A stretch of 64,000 nucleotides of DNA from Aquabacterium fontiphilum (GCF_009909205.1 NZ_JAAAPN010000008.1:157546-221545), one strand, 5' to 3'; counted from the stretch's first letter, positions 25,692 through 36,003 are shown. Notes: generated by a model not told the origin, from the sequence alone. Program-made: numbers and translations.

Positions 25692-28034
25692 TCAGAACAT
25701 CACCTTCAGGCTGGCCGTGATGGTACGCGGGGCGCCCGGCGTGTAGAAGCCGGTGTACAGCCCGTCCGCATAGCGACGGTTGGTCACGTTGGCGGCATTG
25801 AGCTTGAACTTCACGTCCTCGCTGATGCTGTACTCCGTCATCAGGTCGAAGGTGGTGAAGCCATCCACCGTGATGGTGCGGTTGTTCTGTGGGCTCTGCT
25901 CGCTGCGGTGGTTCACGCCGCCACCGACACGCCATTTCGGCGTGAGCTGGTAGGTGGTCCACAGGCTGGCGCTGTGCTTGGGCGTCAGGCCGGGGCGGTT
26001 GCCCTTGCGCTGCGCGTTACCCGTGGTCACGTTGCTCTCGTCAATGCGGGCCACGGGGATCCATGTGTAGGAGAGGAAGGCATCCCACCCCGTCGTGATG
26101 CGCCCAGCGATGTCCACATCCAGACCCTTGGCGTGCCGCTTGCCCGACAGCAGTTGCTGCGTGGCGGCGCTGTCGGGATCGGTGTTGCGCTCGTTGTACT
26201 TCTCTGTGCGGAACAGCGAGGCGCTCACCGACAGGTTGTTGTTGAACAGATCGAGCTTGGTGCCGATTTCGATGTTGCGGCTTTTCTCTGCCGGCGTGCG
26301 CGCGTCCTTGATGTTGGGGCCGGCCGGCGAGAACTGGTAGGTATCGCCCGAGGTGTTGAACGAACTGCCCCCGGCGACATGGAACGATGCCCACTCGGTG
26401 GGCTGGAAAATCGCGCCAAGGCGATGGCTGGTCAGCCATTCCACCATGTTGAAGCGCACGCCAGCGGCCGTCTCGTACTCGCCATGGAAGCGGTCACGGC
26501 GCAGGCCGGCAAGGACCTTCACCTCGGGCGTGATCTCCAGCAGGTTCTGGCCATACACGGCGAAGGTGCTGGCTTCGAAGGTGTTGAACGGGATGTTGGT
26601 GCGGGTGTCGACAATCGAGGCACCGTCGTTGGGTGTGCCGATCGTGGTGGGCGGACGGGCCGGGCCCGCGATGTTGTTGTTGCGCTTGGCGTCTTCCTTG
26701 ACGTAGTCCACGCCCGCGATGACGTTGTGGCGCATGCCCAGGGCGGTGAAGGTCTTCGTGAAGTCGCTCTGTGCGATGGTCACGTCGGTTTCGGCAATGC
26801 GGCCCTTGCCGGTGCGGTTCAGCACGGTGCTGTCATTGACCTGATCGGGGCGGGTGATCGGGCTCGTCACCGTGGGGCAGTTGGCGTTGGGCACGCCCTG
26901 GTTGTTGGGGCCACACAGGCTGATCACGGTGGCCCACAGATTGCGCTCGTAGGTGCCGTGCCGCACGGTGGTCTTGATCTGGCCGCCACCATGAAGGCGG
27001 TGGGTGTGGCTGATGGTGCCGTAGGTGGCCGTGCCCTTGTTGTAGTCGCTCTTGAGCCCGTAGAAGGCGTCGTTGTCCATGAACAGCACCGCCTTGCCGT
27101 CGATGCTGAACCAGCGGTGGTTGTAGATGGGGTTGTTGTCGTAGTCCAGGTAGAAAGCGCTGACGGCGAACTCGTTGACTTCGCCAATGCCCCAGCGGAA
27201 GCTGGGAGCGACGCCCCGCTTGGAGATGGTCACGCCGTCGTTGTCGGCTTCCTGCGCCATCACATTGAGGCGGAAGGCCGATGCGTCACCCGTCTTGAAG
27301 TTGAAGTCGCCGGTGACGCGCACATTGTCACCAGTGCCGATGGACACATCCACCTCATGCTGCGTCATCAGGAACGGGCTCTTGCTGACCTGGTTGACCA
27401 CGCCCCCGGTGGAGCCGCGACCAAACAGCATCGAGGCCGAGCCTTTGAGCACCTCCACGCGCTCGTGGTTGAAGGTGTCGCGCTCGTACAGCGAGGGGTC
27501 GCGCAGCCCGTCGACGTAGATGTCGCCCGCCTGACTCAGCGAGAAGCCGCGCAGGCGCACATCCTCTTCGCCCGTCTCACCAGCGAGGAAGCTGATGCCG
27601 CCCGTGGCACGCAGCACATCCTTGAAGTCATCGAGGTTGCGGTCGTCCATGAGCTTTTCTGTGACCACGGTGATGGACTGGGGGATGTCACGCAGGGCCT
27701 GCTTGCCTTTGCCAATGTTGGTGGTCACAGCCTGGTAGCTGGTCTTGGCTTCCGGGCGTTGGGCTTCGCTCTTGGCCTTGACCGACACAGCCGGCAGCGT
27801 CCGCACGGCGTCGGCCGTGCCCTGGGCGGCTGGCGCGGTGGTTTCGGTGGCGGGCGCGGTGGTCTGGGCAGCGGCCTGGGCGTGGACGGCCGGGGCAATC
27901 AGGCTCAAGCTCAGGCCGGCGGCCAGTGCGCCGAGCGACACCAGCGGGGCGGCTGCCGCAGAGGCAGACGAGGCAAACGGAGAGGGCAAGGCAGACGAAT
28001 TGTCTGCCGCGAGGACGCGACGATCTTGGGTCAT
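25692..28034 (-). CDS. fiu: TonB-dependent siderophore receptor, Fiu/PiuA-like (780 aa)
   Basis: Outer-membrane receptor for catecholate-type ferric siderophores. After a long Ala-rich leader comes the plug domain ([59 protein letters not shown], all plug hallmarks) and a 22-strand barrel ending [18 protein letters not shown] with a terminal Phe. PiuC downstream supports the Fiu/PiuA assignment. ATG 28034 was chosen; the open frame extends about 27 codons further. A Fur-box-like site lies about 140 bp upstream. Confidence 0.9.
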   Translation of the reverse strand: MTQDRRVLAADNSSALPSPFASSASAAAAPLVSLGALAAGLSLSLIAPAVHAQAAAQTTAPATETTAPAAQGTADAVRTLPAVSVKAKSEAQRPEAKTSYQAVTTNIGKGKQALRDIPQSITVVTEKLMDDRNLDDFKDVLRATGGISFLAGETGEEDVRLRGFSLSQAGDIYVDGLRDPSLYERDTFNHERVEVLKGSASMLFGRGSTGGVVNQVSKSPFLMTQHEVDVSIGTGDNVRVTGDFNFKTGDASAFRLNVMAQEADNDGVTISKRGVAPSFRWGIGEVNEFAVSAFYLDYDNNPIYNHRWFSIDGKAVLFMDNDAFYGLKSDYNKGTATYGTISHTHRLHGGGQIKTTVRHGTYERNLWATVISLCGPNNQGVPNANCPTVTSPITRPDQVNDSTVLNRTGKGRIAETDVTIAQSDFTKTFTALGMRHNVIAGVDYVKEDAKRNNNIAGPARPPTTIGTPNDGASIVDTRTNIPFNTFEASTFAVYGQNLLEITPEVKVLAGLRRDRFHGEYETAAGVRFNMVEWLTSHRLGAIFQPTEWASFHVAGGSSFNTSGDTYQFSPAGPNIKDARTPAEKSRNIEIGTKLDLFNNNLSVSASLFRTEKYNERNTDPDSAATQQLLSGKRHAKGLDVDIAGRITTGWDAFLSYTWIPVARIDESNVTTGNAQRKGNRPGLTPKHSASLWTTYQLTPKWRVGGGVNHRSEQSPQNNRTITVDGFTTFDLMTEYSISEDVKFKLNAANVTNRRYADGLYTGFYTPGAPRTITASLKVMF

Positions 28035-28431
28035 GACAGCAAAGCCACGGCCGTCCCTGTGGCGGTGGACCGCAGGCGTGCCGTTTTCAAGGTTGGGAAA
28101 TGGGCGGAGCCGCATCAGGCGGCTGGCCTGGCTGGCTGTCGACTCGGGGGCGATGGCTGGCTGGCGATTCGTTAATGATAACGATTCTTATTGCCAATGT
28201 GAAGCAGTGTGTCGCGATTCAGCACATCCAGCGAAAAAGTGCGTTTGTCGCAGCCTCGTCACCCACCGGCCTTATCCCCACGATCGGACGGCAGATTCCC
28301 CACGTTGACATCGACGGCATGGTGTCCTGGCGACATCGTCTCGACGAGGCTTGATGCGACAAACGCGATTCGATGTTAACGCGAATGATTCGCAAATGCA
28401 AGTCGAGAGGTGTAACACCCTGCAGCGCAAA
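28035..28431. other. Intergenic region with a second Fur-like palindrome
   Basis: Nearly 400 bp separate the receptor start from the feoB stop. Besides the Fur box at 28171, a perfect palindrome GCGAATGATTCGC (28381-28393, within TTAACGCGAATGATTCGC) resembles another Fur half-site array. No coding frame is convincing. A distal promoter or a small iron-regulated RNA is possible. Confidence 0.4.
28171..28189 (-). promoter_or_regulatory. Fur box upstream of the fiu-piuC operon
   Basis: GTTAATGATAACGATTCTT matches the 19-bp Fur consensus at 14 positions, in a short AT-rich patch about 140 bp before the receptor start. It implies iron repression of the operon by the Fur encoded at 52.3 kb. Confidence 0.75.
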
Positions 28432-30327
28432 TCATCCCCAGCCCAAGGCCTGCGCCGTCCGGTAGGTCGCGAAGGCCGCCAGATAGGCCAGCGCGAACAG
28501 GTAGCTGCCGGCGACCAGGGCCATCTTCCAGCCGCCCGTTTCGCGCTTGATGGCGGCCAGCGTGCTCAGGCACATGGGCGCGAACACGTACCAGGCGAGC
28601 AGCGACAGGGCAGTGGGCAGGCTCCAGCCGTGCTGCAGGATGGGAATCAGCGCGTCGGTGGCGTCGTCCGTGACGCCCGACAGCGCGTACACCGTGCCCA
28701 GCGCGCTCACGGCCACCTCGCGGGCGGCCAGACCCGGCACCAGCGCGATGCTGATCTGCCAGTTGAACCCGATGGGCTCGAACACCACGGCCAACGCGCG
28801 ACCCAACATGCCGGCGAGGCTGTACTCGATCGCGGGCCCGGTGGCGCCATCGGGTGGCACCGGGAAGCTGGAGAGGAACCACAGCGCCACGGTCAGCGTC
28901 AGGATGATGCCGCCCACGCGCCGCAGAAAGATCTTCACGCGTTGCCACAGGCCAATGGCGATGTTGCGTGGGCTAGGCCAGTGGTAGCTGGGCAACTCCA
29001 TCATCAGGCTGCGCACCTGGCTGCGCGAGGTGAACTGCTTGAGCACCCAGGCCACGCCCATCGCACTGATGATGCCCGCCAAGTACAGGCCAAACAGCAC
29101 CACCCCTTGCAGCGACAGCCCGCCGGCAAGCTCACGGGCCGGCACGAAAGCCCCGATCAGCAGGGCGTAGACCGGCAGGCGGGCCGAGCACGTCATCAGC
29201 GGCGCAATGAGGATGGTGACCAGACGGTCGCGCGGGTTGGCGATGGTGCGCGCGGCCATGATGCCCGGGATGGCGCAGGCAAAGCTGGAGAGCAGCGGGA
29301 TGAACGATCGGCCCGACAAGCCCACGCTGCCCATGATGCGGTCGAGCAGAAAGGCCGCGCGCGGCAGATAGCCCGACTCTTCGAGCATCAGGATGAAGAA
29401 GAACAGGATGACGATCTGCGGCAGGAAGACGACCACGCCGCCCAGGCCGGCGATCAGGCCATCGACCACCAGGCTGCGCAGCCAACCGTCGGGCAGCCGT
29501 TCGCCCAGGCCTTCGCCCACCCAGGTGGTGGCGGCTTCGATCCAGCCCATGGGGGCTTCGGCCCAGGCAAAGACCGCCTGAAACACCAGGAACAGAATCG
29601 CCGCCAGCAACAAGGGGCCCACAACGGGATGGAGCACCACGCGGTCGATCCGGTCGCTCACCAGGTGGGGGACGGCGGTGTCCAGACCCATGCGCTGCAG
29701 GATGCCGCGCACGGCCTCGTGGTCGCCGCGTGGATCGGTTTCGGGCATGGGTTGCGCAGGCGCGCTAGCCGCTGAGGCATCCCGCCCCCAGATGACAGAG
29801 TCATCGAGCAACTGCCTGAGCGCCTCGGCCCCGTGCGACTGGATGGCCACCGTGCTGACCACGGGCAGGCCCAGCTCGCGGCTGAGCGCAGCCGGCTCCA
29901 CAGCCAGCCCGCGGCGCTTGGCCAGATCGACCATGTTGAGCGCCACGATGCAAGGCAGGCCCAGCCGCTTGACCGCCAACACCAAGCGCAGGTTGCGCCG
30001 CAGGTGGGTGGCATCGACCACGCAGACCACCAGGTCCGGGCGCTTCTCGCCCTGCGCGCGCCCCTGCAGCACATTGACGGTGACCGACTCATCCAGTGAG
30101 CGCGGGTGCAGACTGTAGGCGCCGGGCAAGTCCAGCAGGCGCAGCGTCTTGCCGGCGGGTGTGATCAGCCGGCCCTCCTTGCGCTCGACCGTCACACCTG
30201 CGTAGTTGGCCACTTTCTGATGGCTGCCCGTGAGCCGGTTGAACAGGGCCGTCTTGCCGCAATTCGGGTTGCCAACGAGGGCGACCAGCGGGCCTCCCCG
30301 GTGAACGTGGACGACGGCTTCCTTCAT
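28432..30327 (-). CDS. feoB: Ferrous iron transporter FeoB (631 aa)
   Basis: GTP-dependent Fe(II) uptake permease. The N-terminal G domain has G1 GNPNCGKT (residues 19-26), G2 Thr in YAGVT, G3 DLPGAYSL and G4 NMVD. The membrane domain has two Gate repeats (FAWAEAPMGWIE; EESGYLPRAAFLLDRIM; SFACAIPGIMAARTI; IISAMGVAWVLKQF). It is shorter than E. coli FeoB (773) owing to a short GDI region and C-terminus, and has no FeoC. ATG overlaps the feoA stop (ATGA). Confidence 0.95.
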   Translation of the reverse strand: MKEAVVHVHRGGPLVALVGNPNCGKTALFNRLTGSHQKVANYAGVTVERKEGRLITPAGKTLRLLDLPGAYSLHPRSLDESVTVNVLQGRAQGEKRPDLVVCVVDATHLRRNLRLVLAVKRLGLPCIVALNMVDLAKRRGLAVEPAALSRELGLPVVSTVAIQSHGAEALRQLLDDSVIWGRDASAASAPAQPMPETDPRGDHEAVRGILQRMGLDTAVPHLVSDRIDRVVLHPVVGPLLLAAILFLVFQAVFAWAEAPMGWIEAATTWVGEGLGERLPDGWLRSLVVDGLIAGLGGVVVFLPQIVILFFFILMLEESGYLPRAAFLLDRIMGSVGLSGRSFIPLLSSFACAIPGIMAARTIANPRDRLVTILIAPLMTCSARLPVYALLIGAFVPARELAGGLSLQGVVLFGLYLAGIISAMGVAWVLKQFTSRSQVRSLMMELPSYHWPSPRNIAIGLWQRVKIFLRRVGGIILTLTVALWFLSSFPVPPDGATGPAIEYSLAGMLGRALAVVFEPIGFNWQISIALVPGLAAREVAVSALGTVYALSGVTDDATDALIPILQHGWSLPTALSLLAWYVFAPMCLSTLAAIKRETGGWKMALVAGSYLFALAYLAAFATYRTAQALGWG

Positions 30328-30605
30328 GCGCCCGCCTCGCCCTGGGCATCCACCACCCGCACGCAAGCGGCTTCGGCGCGTCGCAGGGCAAAGGTGCCAT
30401 CGCCCACGCGTACCACCAGCGGGTCGCCCCCCGGCAGGGCGCGCGTCAGGATCTGCACCCGCTCGCCAGGCAGAAAGCCGATCTCGGCCAGCCAGCGCGC
30501 CCATTCGGGGCTGTGCGTCGGCGCAACCACATCGTGGACAAGCGCGGTTTGCCGGTCAGCCAGTTGACTCAGCAGCGAGGATGCGAGGGGCGCAGTGGTG
30601 GGCAT
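30324..30605 (-). CDS. feoA: FeoA-family protein (93 aa)
   Basis: Small SH3-like cytosolic partner of FeoB. Conserved WLAEIGFLPGERVQIL and GGDPLVVRVGDGTFALRRAEA match the FeoA domain over residues 38-86. A Fur-box-like site lies 53-73 bp upstream. The gene overlaps feoB by four bases, so translation is coupled. Confidence 0.9.
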   Translation of the reverse strand: MPTTAPLASSLLSQLADRQTALVHDVVAPTHSPEWARWLAEIGFLPGERVQILTRALPGGDPLVVRVGDGTFALRRAEAACVRVVDAQGEAGA

Positions 30606-30657
30606 GGTGGTCAGACCGCCGCGCCGCGGCGGCCTCCAGAAATGAGACCACCAGTAT

Positions 30658-30678
30658 TGTAACGAGAATCATTCTCGT
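30658..30678 (-). promoter_or_regulatory. Fur box upstream of feoAB
   Basis: ACGAGAATCATTCTCGT (30662-30678) is a perfect palindrome, and the 19-mer from 30658 matches the Fur consensus at 14 positions. It sits between the terC stop and the feoA start. Confidence 0.8.
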
Positions 30679-30683
30679 CTAAT

Positions 30684-31658
30684 TCATTCCTCGACCGTCT
30701 TGCTGCCGCCGATCTTGGGCGCGGTTCTGACGCTCCAGACCATGGTGATGGCCAGCACGCCCACCACCACGGCCAGCGAGACCAGGGCCGGGATCTTGAT
30801 CTCCCAGAACACCAGCAGCATCTTGGTGCCGATGAACACCAGCACCACGGCCAGGCCGTAGTTGAGCAGGTGGAACTTGGCCGCCATGGCAGCCAGCAGG
30901 AAGAACATGGCGCGCAACCCGAGGATGGCGAAGATGTTGGAGGTCAGCACGATGAAGGGGTCGGCCGTGATGGCGAAGATCGCCGGGATGGAGTCGACCG
31001 CGAAGATCACATCGGTGATGCCCACCAGCGTGCACACCAGCAGCATGGGTGTGGCCACCTTCACACCGTTGTGCAGGGTGAAGAACTTCTCGCCGTCGTA
31101 GTGGGGCGAGACTGTCATGAAGCGGCGCAGCAGCTTGAGTGCGGGGTTGCCCTCCAGGTCGGGCTCCTCGTCATTGGCTGTCCACATCTTGATGCCCGTG
31201 AACACGAGGAAGGCGCCGAACACGTACAGGATCCAGTGGAACTCGGCGATCAGCCAGCCCCCGATCAGGATCATGATGGCGCGCAGCACCATGGCCAGAA
31301 TGATGCCGATCATCAGCACCCGCTTCTGGAATGCCGCCGGCACCGAGAAGTAGGTGAAGATCATCAGGAAGACAAAGATGTTGTCGACCGCGAGTGATTT
31401 CTCGACCAGGTAGCCGGTGAGGAACTCCAGCGCCTTGGTGTTGGCCACCACCGTGCCCGATTCCTGCACGTAGGCCCACCAGAGAAACACGTTGAAGGCC
31501 AGGCTGAGCACCACCCAGACAATGGACCAGCGGATGGCCTCTTGCACGCCCACTGCATGCGAACCCTGCTTCTTGAGCACGGCGAAATCGACGAACAGCG
31601 CCAGCACGACGATGGCGATGAAGGCCAGCCATAGCCAGGCTGGTGCAGATCCGAACAT
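30684..31658 (-). CDS. TerC/Alx-family membrane protein (324 aa)
   Basis: Polytopic inner-membrane protein with about nine helices. The conserved acidic membrane motifs are present (EKSLAVDNIFVFLMIF, VCTLVGITDVIFAVDSIPAIFAI, NIFAILGLRAMFFLL). The family includes Alx, linked to Mn(II) export and alkaline pH response; metal export is the likely role. ATG 31658 precedes the first helix; a longer in-frame start exists. It reads away from the divergent receptor gene and towards feoA. Confidence 0.9.
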   Translation of the reverse strand: MFGSAPAWLWLAFIAIVVLALFVDFAVLKKQGSHAVGVQEAIRWSIVWVVLSLAFNVFLWWAYVQESGTVVANTKALEFLTGYLVEKSLAVDNIFVFLMIFTYFSVPAAFQKRVLMIGIILAMVLRAIMILIGGWLIAEFHWILYVFGAFLVFTGIKMWTANDEEPDLEGNPALKLLRRFMTVSPHYDGEKFFTLHNGVKVATPMLLVCTLVGITDVIFAVDSIPAIFAITADPFIVLTSNIFAILGLRAMFFLLAAMAAKFHLLNYGLAVVLVFIGTKMLLVFWEIKIPALVSLAVVVGVLAITMVWSVRTAPKIGGSKTVEE

Positions 31659-31725
31659 GGGGGGCTCCAAAAAGTGGCCCCGCATTGTAGTGATGGCGCG
31701 ACTTGTGATCCGCGCGTCGGCTTAA

Positions 31726-31744
31726 TACAATGCGAATCATTATC
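31726..31744 (+). promoter_or_regulatory. Fur box upstream of the second siderophore receptor
   Basis: TACAATGCGAATCATTATC matches the Fur consensus at 15 of 19 positions and ends 17 bp before the receptor ATG, where it would cover the promoter or ribosome site. Confidence 0.82.
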
Positions 31745-31760
31745 ACTAACGTTAATAAAA

Positions 31761-33971
31761 ATGAGCGCCACATTTCCGCGTCCGGCACGACGCCGCGCCG
31801 TCTGCCGCGTCCGCCGGGCCGGGCTGTCTGTGTTGCTGGGGGTCGGCATGATGTCGCCGGGCTGGGGCCAAGGGACAACACTGTCGGGCGGCGAGCCGGT
31901 CCCGCCGGCCGCTGTGGCGGTGCAAGGGGCTACTGTGGACGCCGAGGATGCCGGCGCCTTGCCAACCGTGACGGTGACTGCTGCCCCGGCTGCTGGTGCC
32001 CCGTCGCCCAGCGCCTTCTCGCGTCGCCGGTCTGCGTCGGCCACCCGGCTGGACCTGACCCTGCGCGAGACGCCGCAGTCCATCAGCGTGGTCTCGCGCG
32101 CCCAGATGGATGCCTTCGGTTTGCGTGATGCGCGGGCCGTGCTGGACACGGTTCCGGGCGTCAACGTGGAGCGGGTCGAGACCGACCGGACGTACTACTC
32201 CGTGCGCGGTTTCGAGGTCTCCAACTTCCAGCTTGATGGTGTGGGGCTGCCCTTCGCCACAGGCGACCAGACGGGCGACATCGACACCGCGGTCTATGAC
32301 CGCGTCGACGTCTTGCGAGGGGCCAACGGCCTGCTGTCGTCCACGGGCAACCCGTCTGCCACGGTCAACTTCGTCCGCAAACGGCCCACCGCAGACACAC
32401 GTTTTGCGGGCGGGCTCACGCTGGGCTCGTGGGACCAGGTCCGGCTGGATGCCGACTGGTCTGGCGCGCTCACCGCAGACCGTGCGGTGCGGGGGCGCTT
32501 TGTGGCGGCGGCGGAAGACAAGGCGTCTTACCTGGATCGCTACGAAAGCAGCAAGCGAGTGGCGGCTGCCACGGTCGAGGTGGACCTGTCTGCCTCGACC
32601 CTGCTGACGGCGGGCTACGCCCTCCAGCGCAACCGCCCGAGCGGCGTTGGCTGGGGGGCGCTGCCGCTGATCTACACCAACGGCGAGCCCACACGTTACC
32701 CGCGCTCGGCCAATGTGGGCCCGGCGTGGTCGTACTGGCACACCGACGACGCGCAGGCCTTCGCCGACGTGCTGCATGACCTGGGCGGCGGCTGGACGGT
32801 CAAGGGCACCGTGCAGCAGCGCAAGATCGGAGGGCGTGCGCGCCTGTTTTACGTCTATGGCGATCTGGACCAGCCCACCGGCGCTGGGCTGCGCAGCTAT
32901 CCCTCGGTGTACCGCAACGACGAGCAGCAGTGGCTGGGCGATGTCCACGCGAAGGGGCCGTTCTCGCTGGCTGGTCGGCGACATGAGGCCGTGGTCGGGC
33001 TGTCCGTGTCACGCAGCAAGTCGGACATGGCCTCGCGCTATGACGATGTGGGCGTCCCCGTGTCAGAGGACGACGTGCTCGCCGGCCGCTTTCCGCTGCC
33101 GGACTTCGACCAGCCGGAGTCGGGCTTCGGCCGTTTCAAGGACTGGCGGCGCACCGCCTACGGTGTGGCGCGCTTCAACGTGCATGACCACCTGAAACTC
33201 ATTGGCGGCCTGAATGTGACCCGGGTGAGCAGTGCGGGCGAGCAGTACGGTGAGCCGCATCACTATCGCACCACGCGCGCCCAGCCCTTTGCCGGCGTGG
33301 TCGCGGACATCACGCCGCACGCGTCTGTCTATGCCAGCGTGGCAGACATCTTCAACCCACAGACCAAGACCGACCAGCAAAGCCGTCTGCTCGACCCGAT
33401 CCAGGGCCGCACGGTCGAGGCGGGCATCAAGGCCGAGAGCCCCGACCGCAAGCTGACAGGGTCGTTGGCGGTGTTCCGGGTGGCGCAGGACAACACGGCC
33501 GAATCGGCCGGCTTTGAGGATGGCCGCACCTACTATCGCGGTGTGGACGCGACATCCAAAGGCTTTGAGGCCGAGGTCGCGGGCCAGCCCATGGCCGGTT
33601 GGCGCTTGAGTGCCGGTTTCACCTGGCTGCGCATCGAAGGTGAAGACGGCGAGTCGGTGAGGACGTATGTGCCACGTCGGACGCTTCGCGTGTCCTCGCT
33701 GGCCGATGTGCCCGGCGTGACCGGACTGGCGTGGGGCGGGGTGCTCAAGTGGCAGAGCGACATCTCGCGCGAGTTGAGCGATGGCGTGGTGCGCCAGAAG
33801 GCGTATGCCTTGCTGGATGCGGTGTTGCGCTATCAGGTCGACAAGTCGCTGGCGGTCACCGCGCAGGTTCACAACGTCACCCACACCCGCTACCTCAACA
33901 GCCTGTTGTGGGAGCAGGCCTACGTGGGCGCACCACGCAGCGTCTCGCTGAACCTGGCCTGGAGCCTGTGA
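31761..33971 (+). CDS. TonB-dependent siderophore receptor (736 aa)
   Basis: Ferric-siderophore receptor of the FhuE/FpvA/FoxA class. Plug hallmarks: LRETPQSISVVSRAQMDAF, YSVRGFEVSNFQLDGVGLPF, YDRVDVLRGANGLLSSTGNPS. The barrel ends GAPRSVSLNLAWSL. No N-terminal signalling (STN) domain is present, so it does not act through a FecR/ECF pair. The gene is 2 bp before a DUF3649 gene and heads a four-gene operon. Ligand unknown, probably a hydroxamate or mixed siderophore. Confidence 0.9.
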   Translation: MSATFPRPARRRAVCRVRRAGLSVLLGVGMMSPGWGQGTTLSGGEPVPPAAVAVQGATVDAEDAGALPTVTVTAAPAAGAPSPSAFSRRRSASATRLDLTLRETPQSISVVSRAQMDAFGLRDARAVLDTVPGVNVERVETDRTYYSVRGFEVSNFQLDGVGLPFATGDQTGDIDTAVYDRVDVLRGANGLLSSTGNPSATVNFVRKRPTADTRFAGGLTLGSWDQVRLDADWSGALTADRAVRGRFVAAAEDKASYLDRYESSKRVAAATVEVDLSASTLLTAGYALQRNRPSGVGWGALPLIYTNGEPTRYPRSANVGPAWSYWHTDDAQAFADVLHDLGGGWTVKGTVQQRKIGGRARLFYVYGDLDQPTGAGLRSYPSVYRNDEQQWLGDVHAKGPFSLAGRRHEAVVGLSVSRSKSDMASRYDDVGVPVSEDDVLAGRFPLPDFDQPESGFGRFKDWRRTAYGVARFNVHDHLKLIGGLNVTRVSSAGEQYGEPHHYRTTRAQPFAGVVADITPHASVYASVADIFNPQTKTDQQSRLLDPIQGRTVEAGIKAESPDRKLTGSLAVFRVAQDNTAESAGFEDGRTYYRGVDATSKGFEAEVAGQPMAGWRLSAGFTWLRIEGEDGESVRTYVPRRTLRVSSLADVPGVTGLAWGGVLKWQSDISRELSDGVVRQKAYALLDAVLRYQVDKSLAVTAQVHNVTHTRYLNSLLWEQAYVGAPRSVSLNLAWSL

Positions 33972-33973
33972 CC

Positions 33974-34267
33974 ATGTCCTTTCATTCAGCTGCATCCGTG
34001 TCACTGCGCGTGGCGGCCGCCGTGCTGGGCGGCTACGCCTTCACCTGGGGCTTCTCGGGGTTCGCCATCGCCGCGATGGTCGCCATGGGATTGAGCTTTC
34101 ATGACGCCGAGGCCGGCGCGCTCATTGTCGCGTGGCTCGTCTTTCTGGGGGTCTTCCTGTGGTCGTTCGCTGCGGCCAGCCTGGCCCGGGTGGGGCTGGT
34201 TCTACTCGGCGGCGGCCTGTTGATGGCTGGCGCCGCGACGGGGCTTCAAGCCATGCTTCTCAACTGA
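33974..34267 (+). CDS. DUF3649 iron-uptake membrane protein (97 aa)
   Basis: Small protein with about three hydrophobic helices (VAAAVLGGYAFTWGFSGFAI; ALIVAWLVFLGVFLWSFAAAS; VGLVLLGGGLLMAGAAT). It matches the DUF3649 family that accompanies PepSY and DUF3325 proteins behind siderophore receptors. Starts 2 bp after the receptor stop. Molecular role unknown; an accessory to siderophore reduction at the inner membrane is likely. Confidence 0.8.
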   Translation: MSFHSAASVSLRVAAAVLGGYAFTWGFSGFAIAAMVAMGLSFHDAEAGALIVAWLVFLGVFLWSFAAASLARVGLVLLGGGLLMAGAATGLQAMLLN

Positions 34268-34287
34268 CACGCTGCCGGAGTCCAGCC

Positions 34288-36003
34288 ATGTTTGCCAGTT
34301 TCCGCCTGTCCATGGCGTGGGTCCACACCTGGTTCGGCCTGGTGCTGGGCTTCGTGCTGATGGTGGTCTTCTTCTTCGGCTCGTTGTCGGTGTTCGATCG
34401 CGAGATCGACCGCTGGGCCATTCCGCAGACCCGGTTCGAAGCCCAGACCATGCCTTCGTTCGACCGCATGCTGCTGCCCATCCTGCGCCAGGCGCAGCCA
34501 GATGCTGCGGACTACGCGGCCAACATGCCGCTGTTGCATGACGCCAGCAAGGGCCCGATGACACCGCGCCTGGCCTTGCCGGCGGATGAGTTCTGGGCTT
34601 ACACGACACACCGTGACCCGGTGCTGCTGATAGGGGTGGGGTTCAGCGTGCCGCAGCCCAAGGACCCTGCCGGACACAACCACATCCATGCCCGATTGAC
34701 GGTCGATCCGCGCAACGGCAGCCTCGTGCCGGATGACCAGCTCAAGATCGGCAGTGGCTTTTTCTACCCGTTGCACTACAGCCTGCATCTGAACTGGAAG
34801 AACCTCGGCGTGTGGGTGGTCGGGCTGGCCGCCCTGATCATGCTGGCCGCGCTGGTGACCGGCGTGATCATGCACCGCAAGGTCTTCCGCGAGTTCTTCA
34901 CCTTCCGCCCGCGCAAGCATCTGCAGCGCAGCACACTCGACCTGCACAACCTGACCGGCGTGGTGGCGCTGCCCTTTCACTTCTTCTTTGCCCTGACAGG
35001 GCTGGTGATCTTTGCATCGCACTACTACCTGCCGGTGGCCGAGACGCAACTCAAGCCGCTGCACGACCGGCACGAAGTGATCGAGGCACAAGCCAAGGGC
35101 CTGCCGCATGAGCGCGCCGGGGTGCCGGCAGGCATGGCCTCAGTGGATGCGATGGTGGCTGAGGCCCAGCGCCGCTGGGCTGCGCGTGACATGGCCGGCG
35201 AGGTGGGCTTCGTCATGATTCACCACGTGGGCGACGCCAACAGCTATGTGAGCATTTACCGTGCGGGCAGTGACCGCGTGGCGCTGGTGGGTGAGGGCAT
35301 CCACTTCAAGGCCAGCACCGGTACCGTGCTGCATGAAGAGCCGCCACGCAGCGCCGTGGCCGAGGTGCATGAGTTCCTGAGCGGCTTGCATCTTCAGCAT
35401 TTCGAGCACTGGATGCTGCGCTGGCTGTACGTGCTGGGCGGCTTGCTGGGCTGTGTGTGCATTGCCACCGGCTTCATCTTCTTTGTCGAGAAGCGCAAGC
35501 AGCAGCATGCCCGAGCGGGCAGGCAGGGGAGCCGGGTCGTCGATGCGCTTGCCGTGGCCACCGTGACCGGCATCGTCGTGGCCGCCTTGGCCATGCTGGT
35601 GGCCAATCGCCTGCTGCCTGCCGACCTGGCCGGCAAGGGCACCTGGGAGCAGGGCGTGTTCTGGGCGGCCTGGGCACTGGCGCTGCTGCATGCGGCCGTG
35701 TTGAGCGCCCCCGTGGCGCAGGCCCGCCCTCACCCGGCCTGGCAGCAGCAATGCTGGCTGATCGCCGGCCTGGCCTTGGCGGCCGTGGTGCTCAATGCGG
35801 TCACCACCGGTGATCACCTGCTGCAGACGCTGTGGTGGAAGCCGTACTGGCCGGTGGCCGGTGTGGATCTGAGTTTGCTGATGACGGCGGGCGTGGCGGC
35901 AGCGGCCGCGCGTCGACTCGGGCGGGGGCAGCAGGCGGCCCGCATCGCTCACGCGCGTGACGGGACAAGCCTGGCCGTGCAAGAGGAGGTGCGTCATGCT
36001 TGA
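34288..36003 (+). CDS. PepSY-associated membrane protein, putative siderophore reductase (571 aa)
   Basis: Inner-membrane protein of the PepSY-TM/PiuB-like class: an N-terminal WVHTWFGLVLGFVLMVVFFFGSL helix, a large periplasmic part, further helices with paired His (HNLTGVVALPFHFFFALTGLVIFASHYY), FLSGLHLQHFEHWMLRWLYVLGG and a four-helix end. The His pattern suggests heme-b or metal ligation, as in the ferric-siderophore reductase FoxB/PiuB proteins. ATG 34288, 20 bp after the DUF3649 gene. Overlaps the next gene by 8 bp. Confidence 0.85.
   Translation: MFASFRLSMAWVHTWFGLVLGFVLMVVFFFGSLSVFDREIDRWAIPQTRFEAQTMPSFDRMLLPILRQAQPDAADYAANMPLLHDASKGPMTPRLALPADEFWAYTTHRDPVLLIGVGFSVPQPKDPAGHNHIHARLTVDPRNGSLVPDDQLKIGSGFFYPLHYSLHLNWKNLGVWVVGLAALIMLAALVTGVIMHRKVFREFFTFRPRKHLQRSTLDLHNLTGVVALPFHFFFALTGLVIFASHYYLPVAETQLKPLHDRHEVIEAQAKGLPHERAGVPAGMASVDAMVAEAQRRWAARDMAGEVGFVMIHHVGDANSYVSIYRAGSDRVALVGEGIHFKASTGTVLHEEPPRSAVAEVHEFLSGLHLQHFEHWMLRWLYVLGGLLGCVCIATGFIFFVEKRKQQHARAGRQGSRVVDALAVATVTGIVVAALAMLVANRLLPADLAGKGTWEQGVFWAAWALALLHAAVLSAPVAQARPHPAWQQQCWLIAGLALAAVVLNAVTTGDHLLQTLWWKPYWPVAGVDLSLLMTAGVAAAAARRLGRGQQAARIAHARDGTSLAVQEEVRHA

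Noticed and set aside
25419..28175. 918-codon + frame over piuC and the fiu-like receptor
   Set aside because: Antisense shadow with no recognisable fold.
28351..29775. 474-codon + frame over feoB
   Set aside because: Gln/His/Arg-rich shadow of FeoB; no start signal.
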